From contig NZ_VFRR01000013.1 in assembly GCF_006385675.1 (NCBI RefSeq), positions 1 through 64,000 on the forward strand: a stretch of 64,000 nt of DNA, given 5' to 3'. The position numbers and the translations under genes are program-made. The DNA comes from Maribrevibacterium harenarium (lineage in GTDB: Bacteria; Pseudomonadota; Gammaproteobacteria; Pseudomonadales; Marinomonadaceae). Shown here piece by piece: positions 1 through 9,257 of this stretch (its first letter is position 1; each line of letters begins with the position of its first letter). The notes beneath the pieces were generated by a model. The model made no database searches, was not told where the DNA came from, and saw only the letters and a list, made by a program, of their open reading frames with translations.

Positions 1-71
1 TATAAAATATCGTCAACACTGTCACGACCAGCTTGCCAAAAACTTGCGGTGAATCAATCTGAAAAAACTAG
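1..71. other. left-edge sequence, no intact gene
   Basis: No coding feature can be supported here. In the frame of the following ATPase gene there are stops at bases 3-5, 60-62 and 69-71, the last touching its GTG start. An upstream extension in another frame, joined by a frameshift, cannot be excluded. Confidence 0.5.
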
Positions 72-1880
72 GTGTGGTTTGCCGGACGCTTACGCCATAT
101 CGATTCACACGAATATGCAGATAGCGCTAAACCTATTCTTCATAACATGGCGGACATGGCGAGAGCGTTGAACCTCTCCGTTTTGCAGGCTGATATTCTG
201 CTGTTCCTAACGGTACGTGAGACCGATGAACGGATAAAAATTGCACTCGATCACTTTTCAATGAGTCGCTATTTCAGCACCCGAAAAATGCAATCGGTGA
301 TGAAGATCGTATTTGATGTGAGTGCCAGCGATATGACTGAAGCACTTAACGGAGAGAATGGCCTCTGGGGCATTGGTCTGCTGTGTCCAAATACACGGCA
401 CCATGGTATGGAATTACTAGAAGGCATCGCCGATATGTTGCATTACGAGGAGAATGCTCTTACTGAATTGATGGATAACTTTGCCCGTCAGAGCGTGCCG
501 CCGACATTGTGCCGCGAGCACTTCAACCATATCGACAGCATGTATAAAGCAACGATGGCGCTATTAAGCGCAGCAGCCAGACGTAACAGGAACATTTTAA
601 TTTATGGAGCACCCGGCACCGGTAAAACAGAATTTGTTCGTCATATTTGCCTGCAAATGGGGTTGCGCCTATGGGAAGTCGAAACTCTTGATACCAACTT
701 CAATCCCTTAAAACCGGGTAATCGACTAGCTTCATATTCACTTTTGCAACGCATATTAGGACGCAGCAATGGTAACTGCATCCTATTTGATGAAGTGGAA
801 GGCGTTTTTCACCCTTCTTTCACGCAAGACTACAAGGCTTGGATCAATAAATCTCTGGAGAGCAACATTGCTCCGTGTTTCTGGTTGAGCAACGATATAA
901 GCGCGATGGATCCTGCCTTTATACGCCGTTTCGACCTATTGATCGAAATGCCAAGCGTACCGGAACAGTATAAACGAGAACAACTTAATGCACTGATCTC
1001 AGAAAATACACAGGACACCCTGCTTGATGAGCTCTGTGGACATCCTGCTCTCGAAATTGCACACATCAGAAAAAGCGTCGATATCGTCAAAACCCTTCCA
1101 AAAGGGTCAACTCTTGGCGTGGTAGACATACTGAATAGCTACATCAAAGCCAATGGTCATCGCCCAGTGAACACAAAGCCTGATCAGGATGACGAAACCT
1201 ACGACTTAGGTTTAATTAATACCAATATTGACCTAACAAACCTACTCCAAGGCCTTTCAAACAATCATGGGCAAGTTTGCCTGTATGGCCCACCTGGAAC
1301 AGGAAAAACAGCATTTGTACGCTACTTAGCAAAGAAGCTAAACAAGAAGCTACATTGTCACCAAGCCTCGACTTTACTTGGTAGCTTCGTCGGTGAAACC
1401 GAACGTAATATTGCCGTTGCATTTGAAAAAGCACAGAGACATAATGCAATTCTATTCATTGACGAAGCTGACTCATTTCTTCGCAAGCGGGAATGGGCTT
1501 CACAAAGCTGGGAAGTGACGCAAGTAAACGAATTACTTGTGCAAATGGAGAAATTTACAGGGACGCTCATGCTAGCCACCAACCTCATCGAAAATTTAGA
1601 CAGCGCGACCATGCGTCGTCTCCCTGTTAAAGTAAAATTCGACTACCTGACTCCAGTGCAGTGTCACCGTATGTTGACCCAGCTTAGTTCTGAGCTGGAT
1701 GCTCCGCTACGCCCTTTACTCAGTCGATTTAAATTTACTCCCGGAGATATTCACGCAGTCTTGAAGCGGTTAAAGCTCCTATGCCAGCCAATTACCTATG
1801 ATAATTTGTTAAAAGGCTTAGAGCAGGACAGCGACTTCCTAATAAATAGAAATAAAAAACCTATCGGATTTATAAATTAA
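72..1880 (+). CDS. double AAA-domain ATPase, possibly N-terminally truncated
   Basis: A 602-aa protein with two AAA+ modules. The first has Walker A GAPGTGKT at residues 179-186, Walker B ILFDE at 237-241 and an arginine pair at 285-286. The second has GPPGTGKT at 406-413, LFIDE at 461-465 and arginines at 515-516. The N-terminal 150 residues are helical and match no domain I recognise. The only usable start is GTG directly behind an in-frame TAG and without a clear ribosome site, so the gene may have lost its true N-terminus. It is the only plus-strand gene in the left island and converges on an unknown gene. ATP-driven remodelling is a family-level inference; the substrate is unknown, and the position suggests a defence or mobile-element role. 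Confidence 0.75.
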   Translation: MWFAGRLRHIDSHEYADSAKPILHNMADMARALNLSVLQADILLFLTVRETDERIKIALDHFSMSRYFSTRKMQSVMKIVFDVSASDMTEALNGENGLWGIGLLCPNTRHHGMELLEGIADMLHYEENALTELMDNFARQSVPPTLCREHFNHIDSMYKATMALLSAAARRNRNILIYGAPGTGKTEFVRHICLQMGLRLWEVETLDTNFNPLKPGNRLASYSLLQRILGRSNGNCILFDEVEGVFHPSFTQDYKAWINKSLESNIAPCFWLSNDISAMDPAFIRRFDLLIEMPSVPEQYKREQLNALISENTQDTLLDELCGHPALEIAHIRKSVDIVKTLPKGSTLGVVDILNSYIKANGHRPVNTKPDQDDETYDLGLINTNIDLTNLLQGLSNNHGQVCLYGPPGTGKTAFVRYLAKKLNKKLHCHQASTLLGSFVGETERNIAVAFEKAQRHNAILFIDEADSFLRKREWASQSWEVTQVNELLVQMEKFTGTLMLATNLIENLDSATMRRLPVKVKFDYLTPVQCHRMLTQLSSELDAPLRPLLSRFKFTPGDIHAVLKRLKLLCQPITYDNLLKGLEQDSDFLINRNKKPIGFIN

Positions 1881-1900
1881 AACGCCACTTAATTAATTTT

Positions 1901-1948
1901 ATTCTATAACTATGTTTTAGTTAATTTCATAAAACATAGTTATAGAAT
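1901..1948. terminator. perfect 19-bp inverted repeat between convergent genes
   Basis: Arms at 1901-1919 and 1930-1948 are exact reverse complements around a 10-base loop. The stem is almost all A-T and has no strong T tract. It sits 20 bases after the ATPase stop and before the end of the opposing gene, so a bidirectional terminator is most likely. A protein-binding or mobile-element end is the alternative. Confidence 0.55.
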
Positions 1949-2079
1949 CAAGAATCATTATATTTTCAGATTAGTAGTAGTTTCTCAAATCTAAAATCAT
2001 TTAAAGTTTTCAATTGGCTTCTGAAAATTTTTTGAAAACAATAAGGTAATGGAGAAAATTAATTCGGTGAAATATGCGA

Positions 2080-2844
2080 CTAAAATCCTGTAAAACAAGG
2101 TGGTATGCTATAGGATAAAAATTCAATACCAGCATCCAAGATTGCTAACAATACATCTCTTTCTGAAGTATCTCTGTCTTTTTTCTGGATCTGGTTCAGA
2201 GCATCTGCCATAGCACCATAAAAAGCAAATTTATTTAAATGGTTTATCAAACCAGGATCAGCATCGCGTACTCGAATCCATAATTGTGTGATTTCATAAG
2301 CATAGGGCGTCAGGCATAGCTCTTTATTGAATGGCACTTCAGCTGAAGGGTCATTAGTCACAAAGATTCCAGCTCCAGACCAATACGCCAACCTAGTTTC
2401 AGGTACAGCCTTTCCAGAGAAAGACATACACTTTAAATTTGAATTATTTGATTCTATTTCTTTACGAAGCAATTCCAATCGAAATATAAAAATATTCATC
2501 ATATTTTTAATTTTTCGATTTGTATTGTCAAAACCTCGCCATGCTTTGTAGTTTTTTTGATATTTTATATGGTTGTCGAAGTCCCGAAATGTATATTCTA
2601 TCAAGTAATTCATCGACTTCCAAAAATGACGTTTCACCTTATTAGGATTAGATTCTTGAACAACTTCTTCAATCAAATAAGGCCTTGCTAAATACATCAA
2701 TCGGTATAAAGACAATAGTAATTTAGGTAAATGATCTGGATAATCTCGGTACTCCCCAACGATATGCCATTCGCCAATCTTAATGACATTATCATAAAGA
2801 TAATTCAATGTATCTTTATTCAACCGAATTCCTGATTCTGTCAT
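2080..2844 (-). CDS. hypothetical protein, 254 aa
   Basis: I do not recognise this protein. The ATG at 2844 is preferred over an upstream TTG because a G-rich ribosome site (GGGGGG) lies just before it. The protein is soluble, rich in aromatic and charged residues (many Tyr, Trp, Asn, Lys), with no signal peptide or membrane segment. The gene is AT-rich compared with the core genome, which suggests transfer. A degenerate copy of the island's 17-bp inverted repeat lies 43 bases before the start, followed by a good -10 box (TAATAT), so it probably has its own promoter. Confidence 0.6.
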   Translation of the reverse strand: MTESGIRLNKDTLNYLYDNVIKIGEWHIVGEYRDYPDHLPKLLLSLYRLMYLARPYLIEEVVQESNPNKVKRHFWKSMNYLIEYTFRDFDNHIKYQKNYKAWRGFDNTNRKIKNMMNIFIFRLELLRKEIESNNSNLKCMSFSGKAVPETRLAYWSGAGIFVTNDPSAEVPFNKELCLTPYAYEITQLWIRVRDADPGLINHLNKFAFYGAMADALNQIQKKDRDTSERDVLLAILDAGIEFLSYSIPPCFTGF

Positions 2845-2887
2845 AAGCCCCCCCATTTGAGACAAGAAGATATTATGACAGTACTAA

Positions 2888-2904
2888 GCGACAAAAATCG
2901 TCGT
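2888..2904 (-). promoter_or_regulatory. 17-bp inverted-repeat operator, degenerate copy
   Basis: GCGACAA-AAA-TCGTCGT matches 13 of 17 positions of the island motif ACGACAT-AAA-ATGTCGT. It lies 43 bases upstream of the ATG at 2844. A TAATAT -10 box lies between it and the gene. Confidence 0.45.
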
Positions 2905-2992
2905 CAAACTAAACTTTTAGGTAATAGTCGACAAAACACCCACAAAAAAAGTAGAAAACACTTTATAAATCCGGATATGAATACAATAAAAA

Positions 2993-3598
2993 TCAGCTAA
3001 AAAAATAAAACACAACCAGAAAAATAAATGAAACAAAAAACAACAAGATATCAATATCTGGAAGTCTATAAATTACATCACCATCATCCTTTATATACGC
3101 ATACTTAGATTTCTCCCCTGAAATAAAATGATACCTAAATATAACCAAAGATGTATACATAAATGAAGACAAAGAAAAAACATGAACAATAGCTACAGGA
3201 ACTCTCCAAAGATAGGAAAAAAATCCATCAGCATTCAAAATCAAACCTAGGGAAAATGTCACCAACGATAAGATGGCACCAGCCAAGCCAAAATACCATT
3301 TATTTAAATTTGGAGACAAAGAGTTTGCTCGACGAATATCCTCTTTTACTCTTCTTTTAGTCTTTAATCGATTTTCTTTATCAACTCTTTCTTCCTCTTT
3401 TATTCTTTCCCGCTGTATCTCTTGCCACTCAAACTCTTCACGATATTCATTTTCAATGATAACAGCAGCCTCACGAATATACATAGCTTCAGCTCTATCT
3501 ATGTCCATATCACAATGTGCCTTACAATATGACCATAAATTTTCGCGTCGTCTCATCGGATCATCTAACTCCGCTTCAGCCATAGCATAGAAACTCAT
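2993..3598 (-). CDS. membrane protein with charged cytoplasmic N-terminus, 201 aa
   Basis: Residues 1-95 are hydrophilic and highly charged, with a predicted helical or coiled stretch at about 50-90 (many E, K, R). Three hydrophobic segments follow, near 103-122, 130-155 and 180-200. I recognise no family. It is the last of three same-strand membrane protein genes downstream of the Type III res gene, separated from the preceding one by 18 bases, so co-transcription is likely. An effector or accessory role for the restriction operon is only a guess from position. Confidence 0.6.
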   Translation of the reverse strand: MSFYAMAEAELDDPMRRRENLWSYCKAHCDMDIDRAEAMYIREAAVIIENEYREEFEWQEIQRERIKEEERVDKENRLKTKRRVKEDIRRANSLSPNLNKWYFGLAGAILSLVTFSLGLILNADGFFSYLWRVPVAIVHVFSLSSFMYTSLVIFRYHFISGEKSKYAYIKDDGDVIYRLPDIDILLFFVSFIFLVVFYFFS

Positions 3599-3616
3599 CT
3601 CGAAAAACCCCTTAAA

Positions 3617-4078
3617 TCAAACAGAAAGACCTGGCGCACCCATTAATAAAAAAATAAGCGCAACGATAAAACTTAACGAAAGACCTATTTTTCTAAACAA
3701 ATCTCTCCTAACTAAAACATCGCTTTCCACACACCACTTCTTAATATTAATAGCTGCATAAGCAAGCACCAAACCAACATGAAAAAAAACTGAAAGCTTT
3801 TTATTTTCTTCAAAAAAATACTGATAGCCGCCAAATAAAAACAAAAACAAAGCCAACACAATTAATAAATATGAAAACTTCCTTAAGAACGAAGATAATT
3901 TTTTAACGAAATCTTTAATGACCTCAATCTCCTGAACTCTTGGTGCAAATCTACCAAGAAAAACAATCAAAAAGAATATTAATAGAATAGCATTACCAAA
4001 AGCTAAGATCTGCTCGTCATTCAAAGAACATCCCGTAAGCAGCAATGAGAAAAATACAGTTAAAATAGATCTATTCAT
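3617..4078 (-). CDS. putative lipoprotein with membrane segments, 153 aa
   Basis: The N-terminus reads MNRSILTVFFSLLLTGC, a classical lipoprotein signal with lipobox LLTGC. Further hydrophobic segments lie near residues 28-47, 68-90, 97-115 and 130-150, which is unusual for a simple lipoprotein, so the first segment may instead be a membrane anchor. The ATG at 4078 is chosen over a GTG nine bases upstream because it has an AAGG site at good spacing and gives an 8-base overlap (ATGAATAG) with the preceding gene. That overlap implies translational coupling. No family recognised. Confidence 0.6.
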   Translation of the reverse strand: MNRSILTVFFSLLLTGCSLNDEQILAFGNAILLIFFLIVFLGRFAPRVQEIEVIKDFVKKLSSFLRKFSYLLIVLALFLFLFGGYQYFFEENKKLSVFFHVGLVLAYAAINIKKWCVESDVLVRRDLFRKIGLSLSFIVALIFLLMGAPGLSV

Positions 4079-4289
4079 TTTTATCACCTTTTTTCATTAC
4101 TCTTTTAAGCTTTCGAGTAAATGCATACCTATCTGGAAGAAATGGAATCAGATATAATATCACTATAATAGCTGCAACTGTGAAAACAATTGTCGTCAAA
4201 GTTGATGTGGCGAAATATGTTAAAAATCCCGCAAGGGAGCCTACAAAAAATGTTCCAGCTAAAACCCAAAAAATTATCATTGGTGGCAT
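4071..4289 (-). CDS. small two-segment membrane protein, 72 aa
   Basis: Two hydrophobic helices, at about residues 4-24 and 28-50, end in a basic tail (KLKRVMKKGDK). A clear AAGGA ribosome site precedes the ATG. It lies 51 bases after the end of the Type III res gene and overlaps the next gene by 8 bases, so it is the first of a small membrane-protein cluster that may be transcribed with the restriction operon. No homology recognised; inner-membrane location is inferred from the hydropathy. Confidence 0.6.
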   Translation of the reverse strand: MPPMIIFWVLAGTFFVGSLAGFLTYFATSTLTTIVFTVAAIIVILYLIPFLPDRYAFTRKLKRVMKKGDKNE

Positions 4290-4340
4290 ATCTTTTCCTT
4301 TTTCAATGAGATAATAAATTTAAAAATATGAGCATATTTA

Positions 4341-7300
4341 TTATGAGTACCTTCCTGAAAACTCATCAATCGAGTTAGATACTGTAAAATTCACATCATC
4401 ACCCAGTGCCTCAAAGTGTGCATAACCGCATTTGATTTTGGCATTTTCTTCAGGGCGTCGTTCAATTGAGAAAAGCGTGCTCTTGGTTTCGACTACGAAA
4501 TAGAGCTTTTCCTTCCCATCTTGCTCAATTAGCACCGCCCAGTCAGGGTTGTAGCCACCCAACGGCGTATCAATTTTGAACCAGCCGGGAAGTTTGGCAT
4601 AGAGTTTGATATCCTCGTTTCGCTCGAAGGCTGAGGCAAATTCCAGCTCGATATCGGAGTCGTAAACCACATGGTCAAAAACAGACTTCTCAGCTTTAAC
4701 CATGTTGTCTTTCAGGTAGCCGAACAATTCGTTCTGTTGGAATAACTCCTGAGCATAGAACTGATCATCACCAATTTTGTGGTACTTGATGCCATCAACA
4801 ATAAAAAGACGCATCTGACTTTTGATAATGTTGGCAGCCTGCTCGATAAACTTCTGTGGATTGTTCTTAAATGATTCCAGGCGACCACTTTTGTTAATAA
4901 TGGCAACTATTGAGCGGCGCGTCAGGTTGGTTTCATTCTGCAAGTAAGTGACCAAATCGGGTAAATCAAACGCGCGAGATTCGTACACGCTAGTTGTTTC
5001 CTGAACCTGCTCAGTATGCACGCCACCCTGGTCAATTTCAGTCTTCGCCTTGCGATAAGTGAAGCGAGCCTTGCCTACCTGAAGGTTAATTTTAATCTCT
5101 TCAGCGCACTTTTCGATCAAGGCGTTGGTATCAAAGTCCACGCGGAACGTGGTTTTATATTTGATACGATCCCACAACGCCTGGAACTCGGGGCTCAGAT
5201 ACACGGCCTTATTCAGGGAAACCTTGGCTTTGTCATCGCGGTTCTTGATGTTTAGGTTACCGGATACTTTTTTCAGCACCGATACAATCTGTGCCGCATG
5301 GAGCTGGAATGCCTCTGGCAACGCCAGAGTACCGTTCTTTAACGATACCTTGAGGCTATCCTGGACTTTACCTTTGCTATCGATATGACCTTCACTCTGC
5401 AAGTGTTCCCACAGCTGTTTCGAGGCCTCTGTACCTAAGTATTCGTGATTGTGATCGTCAACCGGCACCACGATATTGGCAAACAGGTGTTTCTCAACCA
5501 CACCAAACTTAATGCCTTCTTCGTTTTCGATTTCCTTCTGCAATTGCTCTGCAAATTGCTCGTAGGATTCATTGGCCATCACGGTGAGAGTATTCACCGC
5601 AAAGCCGTGTACCCGCTCACCACTCTGATTTACACAGATACGCAAGCCACGGCCGATCTCCTGACGTTTTTTAATGACTGAGCTTGTTTCGTTCAGGGTG
5701 CAGATTTGGAATACATTGGGGTTATCCCACCCTTCCTTTAACGCCGAATGAGAGAAGATAAACTTCAGCTTTGAATCAAAGCTCAGTAGCTTCTCTTTAT
5801 CTTTCATGATCAGGTTATAGGCGCTTTCATCAGCAGCGGTTTTACCGGATGAGTCTTTCACCATCTCGTTGCCTGAGCTGTCTTTTTTCTTGTCGACCGA
5901 GAAATAACCGTTATGCACACCATCCGCAGCCGTATCCAGGTCGGCGCCTTCAAATAGCTGGCTGTACTTGGGTTTGCGAATGGCGCGATCGTATTCGTCT
6001 TCAAACATCAGGGCGAACTTACCCTTTTGCGGATTGCCGTCTTCGTCATACCAACGGTAGTTGGCGACCTTGTCGATAAAAAACAGGCTCAACACCTTAA
6101 TACCCAGTGGGCGCAGGCGCATTTCTTTATCGAGATGTTCCTCAATGGTTTTGCGGATCTGCAGGCGTTTAAACTCATCCGGGTCTACTTCGCCCAAGGC
6201 CTGGCCCAGTTTCAGAATATCGGGCTTACTGGTAAAGCTGATGTATTCATTGCCCTGTTCGCAGTAGATGTCTTCAATGATGTAGCCATCGTATACGTCG
6301 CGACCACCGCTGTACTTAACATCCAGCAAATCCGCTCCGCTGGTTACCGTGACTTCTTTGCGCTTAATGCTGCCATTCTTCAGGCGAGTATCAATCTCGA
6401 TTTTGGCACTGATTGGGCTTTTTTTATTGTTCACACTGAGTAGCTTTATATAAGCCTTATTGTGGCCATCCTTAACCTCAATGCCTGCCACTTCAATCTG
6501 CTTAACTAGCTTTTGCTCGTAGGCATCGACGGAATCCAGCTTGTAGAGCATATGGTGCTTTTCGACGTGCGTTGCCGAATAACGCAGGGTGCACATGGGG
6601 TTAAGCGAGGCGATAGCCTCTTTGCTTTTCGGAGTTGTATCTACACTCTGAGGCTCATCAATAATCACAATCGGGTTGGTTTGCTGGATAAATTCGATCG
6701 GCCTGGCACCGGTCATGCGGTCGTGTGCCCGGTGAATGATATTGGCTTTGTTCTCTTGCTCCGGATCGGTAAAACTTTTCCGGAAGGCATCGATATTGAT
6801 CACCATGATTTGAATATCAGGGCTGGTCGCAAAATTACGCACATCCGACAGCTTACTGGAATCGTAAGTGAAATAGTCAAAGGCAACGTTTTCGTAAAGC
6901 TCTTTAAAATGAGTCGCCGTAATTTCCAGCGACTTCTGCACACCTTCTTTAATGGCAATGGACGGCACGACGATAATAAACTTGGTAAAACCATAGAGAC
7001 GGTTCATTTCAAAAACCGTACGCAGGTACACGTAGGTTTTACCAGTGCCGGTTTCCATTTCTACTGTCAGGTTGATGCCGCCTTTGGAATCAAAATTTTC
7101 TGACGGCGCGAGGCCATTTTTCAGCTGTATTTTGCGGATATTGGCATGGATATCTTCATCCAGCAGGCGTAGGCGGTTACCAATACCTAGGGTATCTTCC
7201 TGCGTACCATGAAACAGCGAGCCTTCCTCCCAGGATTGCAACGGCGCTACAGTGAAGTTGGTCTGGCAGATTTCCTGACCAGCGAATACGCCCGTAACTG

Positions 7301-7358
7301 ACTCAATCGCATCTCGCTGATAATCCAGATTGGCATCGAACTGAATATTCATACTCAT
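4341..7358 (-). CDS. res: Type III restriction enzyme Res subunit
   Basis: A 1005-aa ATP-dependent endonuclease subunit. Helicase motif I is METGTGKT at residues 101-108 and motif II is DEPQ at 234-237, the Type III signature instead of DEAD. The C-terminal nuclease shows PDW (about 937) followed by VETK (about 957), a PD-(D/E)XK arrangement. In the family, Res joins Mod to translocate on DNA and cut next to head-to-head unmethylated sites. The length fits. The start ATG has a GGAG site 8 bases upstream and lies one base after the mod stop, so expression is coupled to mod. It closes the four-gene operon that begins at 13,446. No frameshift seen; likely functional. Confidence 0.93.
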   Translation of the reverse strand: MSMNIQFDANLDYQRDAIESVTGVFAGQEICQTNFTVAPLQSWEEGSLFHGTQEDTLGIGNRLRLLDEDIHANIRKIQLKNGLAPSENFDSKGGINLTVEMETGTGKTYVYLRTVFEMNRLYGFTKFIIVVPSIAIKEGVQKSLEITATHFKELYENVAFDYFTYDSSKLSDVRNFATSPDIQIMVINIDAFRKSFTDPEQENKANIIHRAHDRMTGARPIEFIQQTNPIVIIDEPQSVDTTPKSKEAIASLNPMCTLRYSATHVEKHHMLYKLDSVDAYEQKLVKQIEVAGIEVKDGHNKAYIKLLSVNNKKSPISAKIEIDTRLKNGSIKRKEVTVTSGADLLDVKYSGGRDVYDGYIIEDIYCEQGNEYISFTSKPDILKLGQALGEVDPDEFKRLQIRKTIEEHLDKEMRLRPLGIKVLSLFFIDKVANYRWYDEDGNPQKGKFALMFEDEYDRAIRKPKYSQLFEGADLDTAADGVHNGYFSVDKKKDSSGNEMVKDSSGKTAADESAYNLIMKDKEKLLSFDSKLKFIFSHSALKEGWDNPNVFQICTLNETSSVIKKRQEIGRGLRICVNQSGERVHGFAVNTLTVMANESYEQFAEQLQKEIENEEGIKFGVVEKHLFANIVVPVDDHNHEYLGTEASKQLWEHLQSEGHIDSKGKVQDSLKVSLKNGTLALPEAFQLHAAQIVSVLKKVSGNLNIKNRDDKAKVSLNKAVYLSPEFQALWDRIKYKTTFRVDFDTNALIEKCAEEIKINLQVGKARFTYRKAKTEIDQGGVHTEQVQETTSVYESRAFDLPDLVTYLQNETNLTRRSIVAIINKSGRLESFKNNPQKFIEQAANIIKSQMRLFIVDGIKYHKIGDDQFYAQELFQQNELFGYLKDNMVKAEKSVFDHVVYDSDIELEFASAFERNEDIKLYAKLPGWFKIDTPLGGYNPDWAVLIEQDGKEKLYFVVETKSTLFSIERRPEENAKIKCGYAHFEALGDDVNFTVSNSIDEFSGRYS

Positions 7359-7359
7359 G

Positions 7360-9219
7360 TTACAGGCTCCTTACGTCTTCAATTCCGGCCTGCTTGAGAA
7401 TCTGTACCGCGTTGGTTTTTACCACGTCGTCGGCAAAACCGGCGTCTTTGAAGACCACCCGCATAATTTCTGGATTCAGTTCGTCTTTGAGCTTGGCAAT
7501 GCCCTCCACCACGTCGAGAGTAATGTCGTCAGACAGACAGATCATCAGTGCGCCCATGCCGATGTCAAAGACTTTATGACCCGCTACGATATGCTCAGCA
7601 ATAGGTAAGGTCAGATCCAAACCATATTTCAACAGCACTTCGTAGAGCACATCTACATCTTCACGGCCATGCTTGATATTGGAGATCTGATCTTCCAGAT
7701 CCTGCTCCGTGAGGTCAAAATTTAGCTCCCAGGGCTTAATATTGGTGGAGTCGAGTTTAAAAACTTGAAAGCCAAGATCGCCTTGATAATCTGGATTTTC
7801 TTCTTTGATCTTCGCGGCAGCGCGGCGAATTCTATCCTTCGTGATATCGGAGATAAATCTATAACCAGCCTTAAAAGCATCAGTTTTATCTTCAGTTATT
7901 TCGGGTAGCTGAATTGCTATGAATCTAATGTTAGTGCCTGTTTCACAATTGAACTGGAAGACAGCATCAGCTGTTGTCCCAGAGCCAGCAAAAAAGTCAA
8001 GAACCATTTCATCATTATTTACCGATAGCTGAATAATCCTTTTTAGTAGCGCTGTCGGTTTAGGATTATCAAATGGAGCAGAGGTCTCAAATAGCTTTTT
8101 CAATTCTTTTCTAGAACTATCCGTATGACCCACTTCTTCATAGGACCAATAGGAAGTGGGAACAACTCCATCTTGAACTTCTGAAAGATATCGTTTGAGT
8201 TGGGGGGCACCATCCCCCTTTTGTCCAAAAAAAACTCTGCCTTCATCAATCCACTCCAGCATTTTCCTTTCATTTGTAAGCCAGCACCGGCCCTGCGATG
8301 GTGAATAAGACTTCCCTGTATTAGGATTCACGATTTCGTATAGATATGACTCGGATACAGTCTTAACCGTTAAATTGTCAGGACGCCACCTACCTCGGCC
8401 ATCATCACTGTCATATTTATATAGTGCATCTTGCTTTTCCGTTCGTGGCAATAGCTTTCGCTCAAATCTATCAGATTTTTGATAGACCAAAATATGATCA
8501 TGCATCGCAGGAATGCCTTTTGCGTCATTTGAAGCTGCATATTTCTTATGCCAAATAATATTTGACACAAAATTTTCTTCCCCAAATATCTCATCACATA
8601 TTTTTCGCAAATTGGGCACTTCGGAGTCATCAATACTGATAAAAATAACCCCATCATCCTGCAAAAGATTTCTTGCTAGCTTTAAACGCGGATACATCAT
8701 ATTTAACCAATCGGTATGATAGCGCCCACTGGTTTCTGGATTGCTAGATAAGCTTCGACCTTCACCATCCACCTGGCCGGTAATCTCTTTGTAGTTTTTG
8801 ATGTTGTCTTTAAAGTTATCTTTATAAACAAAGTCTTTACCCGTGTTATACGGTGGATCGATATAGATCATTTTGACTTTTTTGTGATAACTCTTTTGCA
8901 GCAGCTTGAGCACTTCAAGATTATCGCCTTCGATAAACAGGTTCTGGGTGGTATCCCAATCAACGGATTCTTCTTTACTAGGGCGTAATGTGCCGGTACT
9001 TGGGGTTTGTGCCAACATACGAGCTTTGTTTTTGCCGTTCCAGGTGAAGCTGTAGCGCTCTTCGCGGCCATCAACGTATTCACCCAGCACTTCTTTCAAG
9101 GCCTCAAAGTCTACTTTGCCTTCGGTAAAAGCTTCCGGGAATAGTTCTTTCAGCTTGCTGATGTTGTCAGCGACTATGTCCATGCTTTTACTATCCACTT
9201 CTGGAATAACTTTTTTCAC
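7360..9219 (-). CDS. mod: Type III adenine DNA methyltransferase Mod subunit
   Basis: This beta-class N6-adenine methyltransferase has motif IV DPPYNTG at residues 121-127 and motif I DFFAGSGTT at about 408-416, in the order IV then I (numbering from the GTG start). Between them lies a variable region of the kind that sets target specificity. I place the start at GTG 9219 because AGAGGA lies six bases before it; a TTG at 9252 would add 11 residues. The protein is 619 aa. Mod modifies one strand of the recognition site and guides Res. It sits 38 bases after the DUF4391-like gene and directly before res, so it belongs to a larger operon than an ordinary mod-res pair. Confidence 0.93.
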   Translation of the reverse strand: MKKVIPEVDSKSMDIVADNISKLKELFPEAFTEGKVDFEALKEVLGEYVDGREERYSFTWNGKNKARMLAQTPSTGTLRPSKEESVDWDTTQNLFIEGDNLEVLKLLQKSYHKKVKMIYIDPPYNTGKDFVYKDNFKDNIKNYKEITGQVDGEGRSLSSNPETSGRYHTDWLNMMYPRLKLARNLLQDDGVIFISIDDSEVPNLRKICDEIFGEENFVSNIIWHKKYAASNDAKGIPAMHDHILVYQKSDRFERKLLPRTEKQDALYKYDSDDGRGRWRPDNLTVKTVSESYLYEIVNPNTGKSYSPSQGRCWLTNERKMLEWIDEGRVFFGQKGDGAPQLKRYLSEVQDGVVPTSYWSYEEVGHTDSSRKELKKLFETSAPFDNPKPTALLKRIIQLSVNNDEMVLDFFAGSGTTADAVFQFNCETGTNIRFIAIQLPEITEDKTDAFKAGYRFISDITKDRIRRAAAKIKEENPDYQGDLGFQVFKLDSTNIKPWELNFDLTEQDLEDQISNIKHGREDVDVLYEVLLKYGLDLTLPIAEHIVAGHKVFDIGMGALMICLSDDITLDVVEGIAKLKDELNPEIMRVVFKDAGFADDVVKTNAVQILKQAGIEDVRSL

Positions 9220-9257
9220 TGTGTTTCCTCTTGATTCTTCTGCTTTCGGCAATTCGG

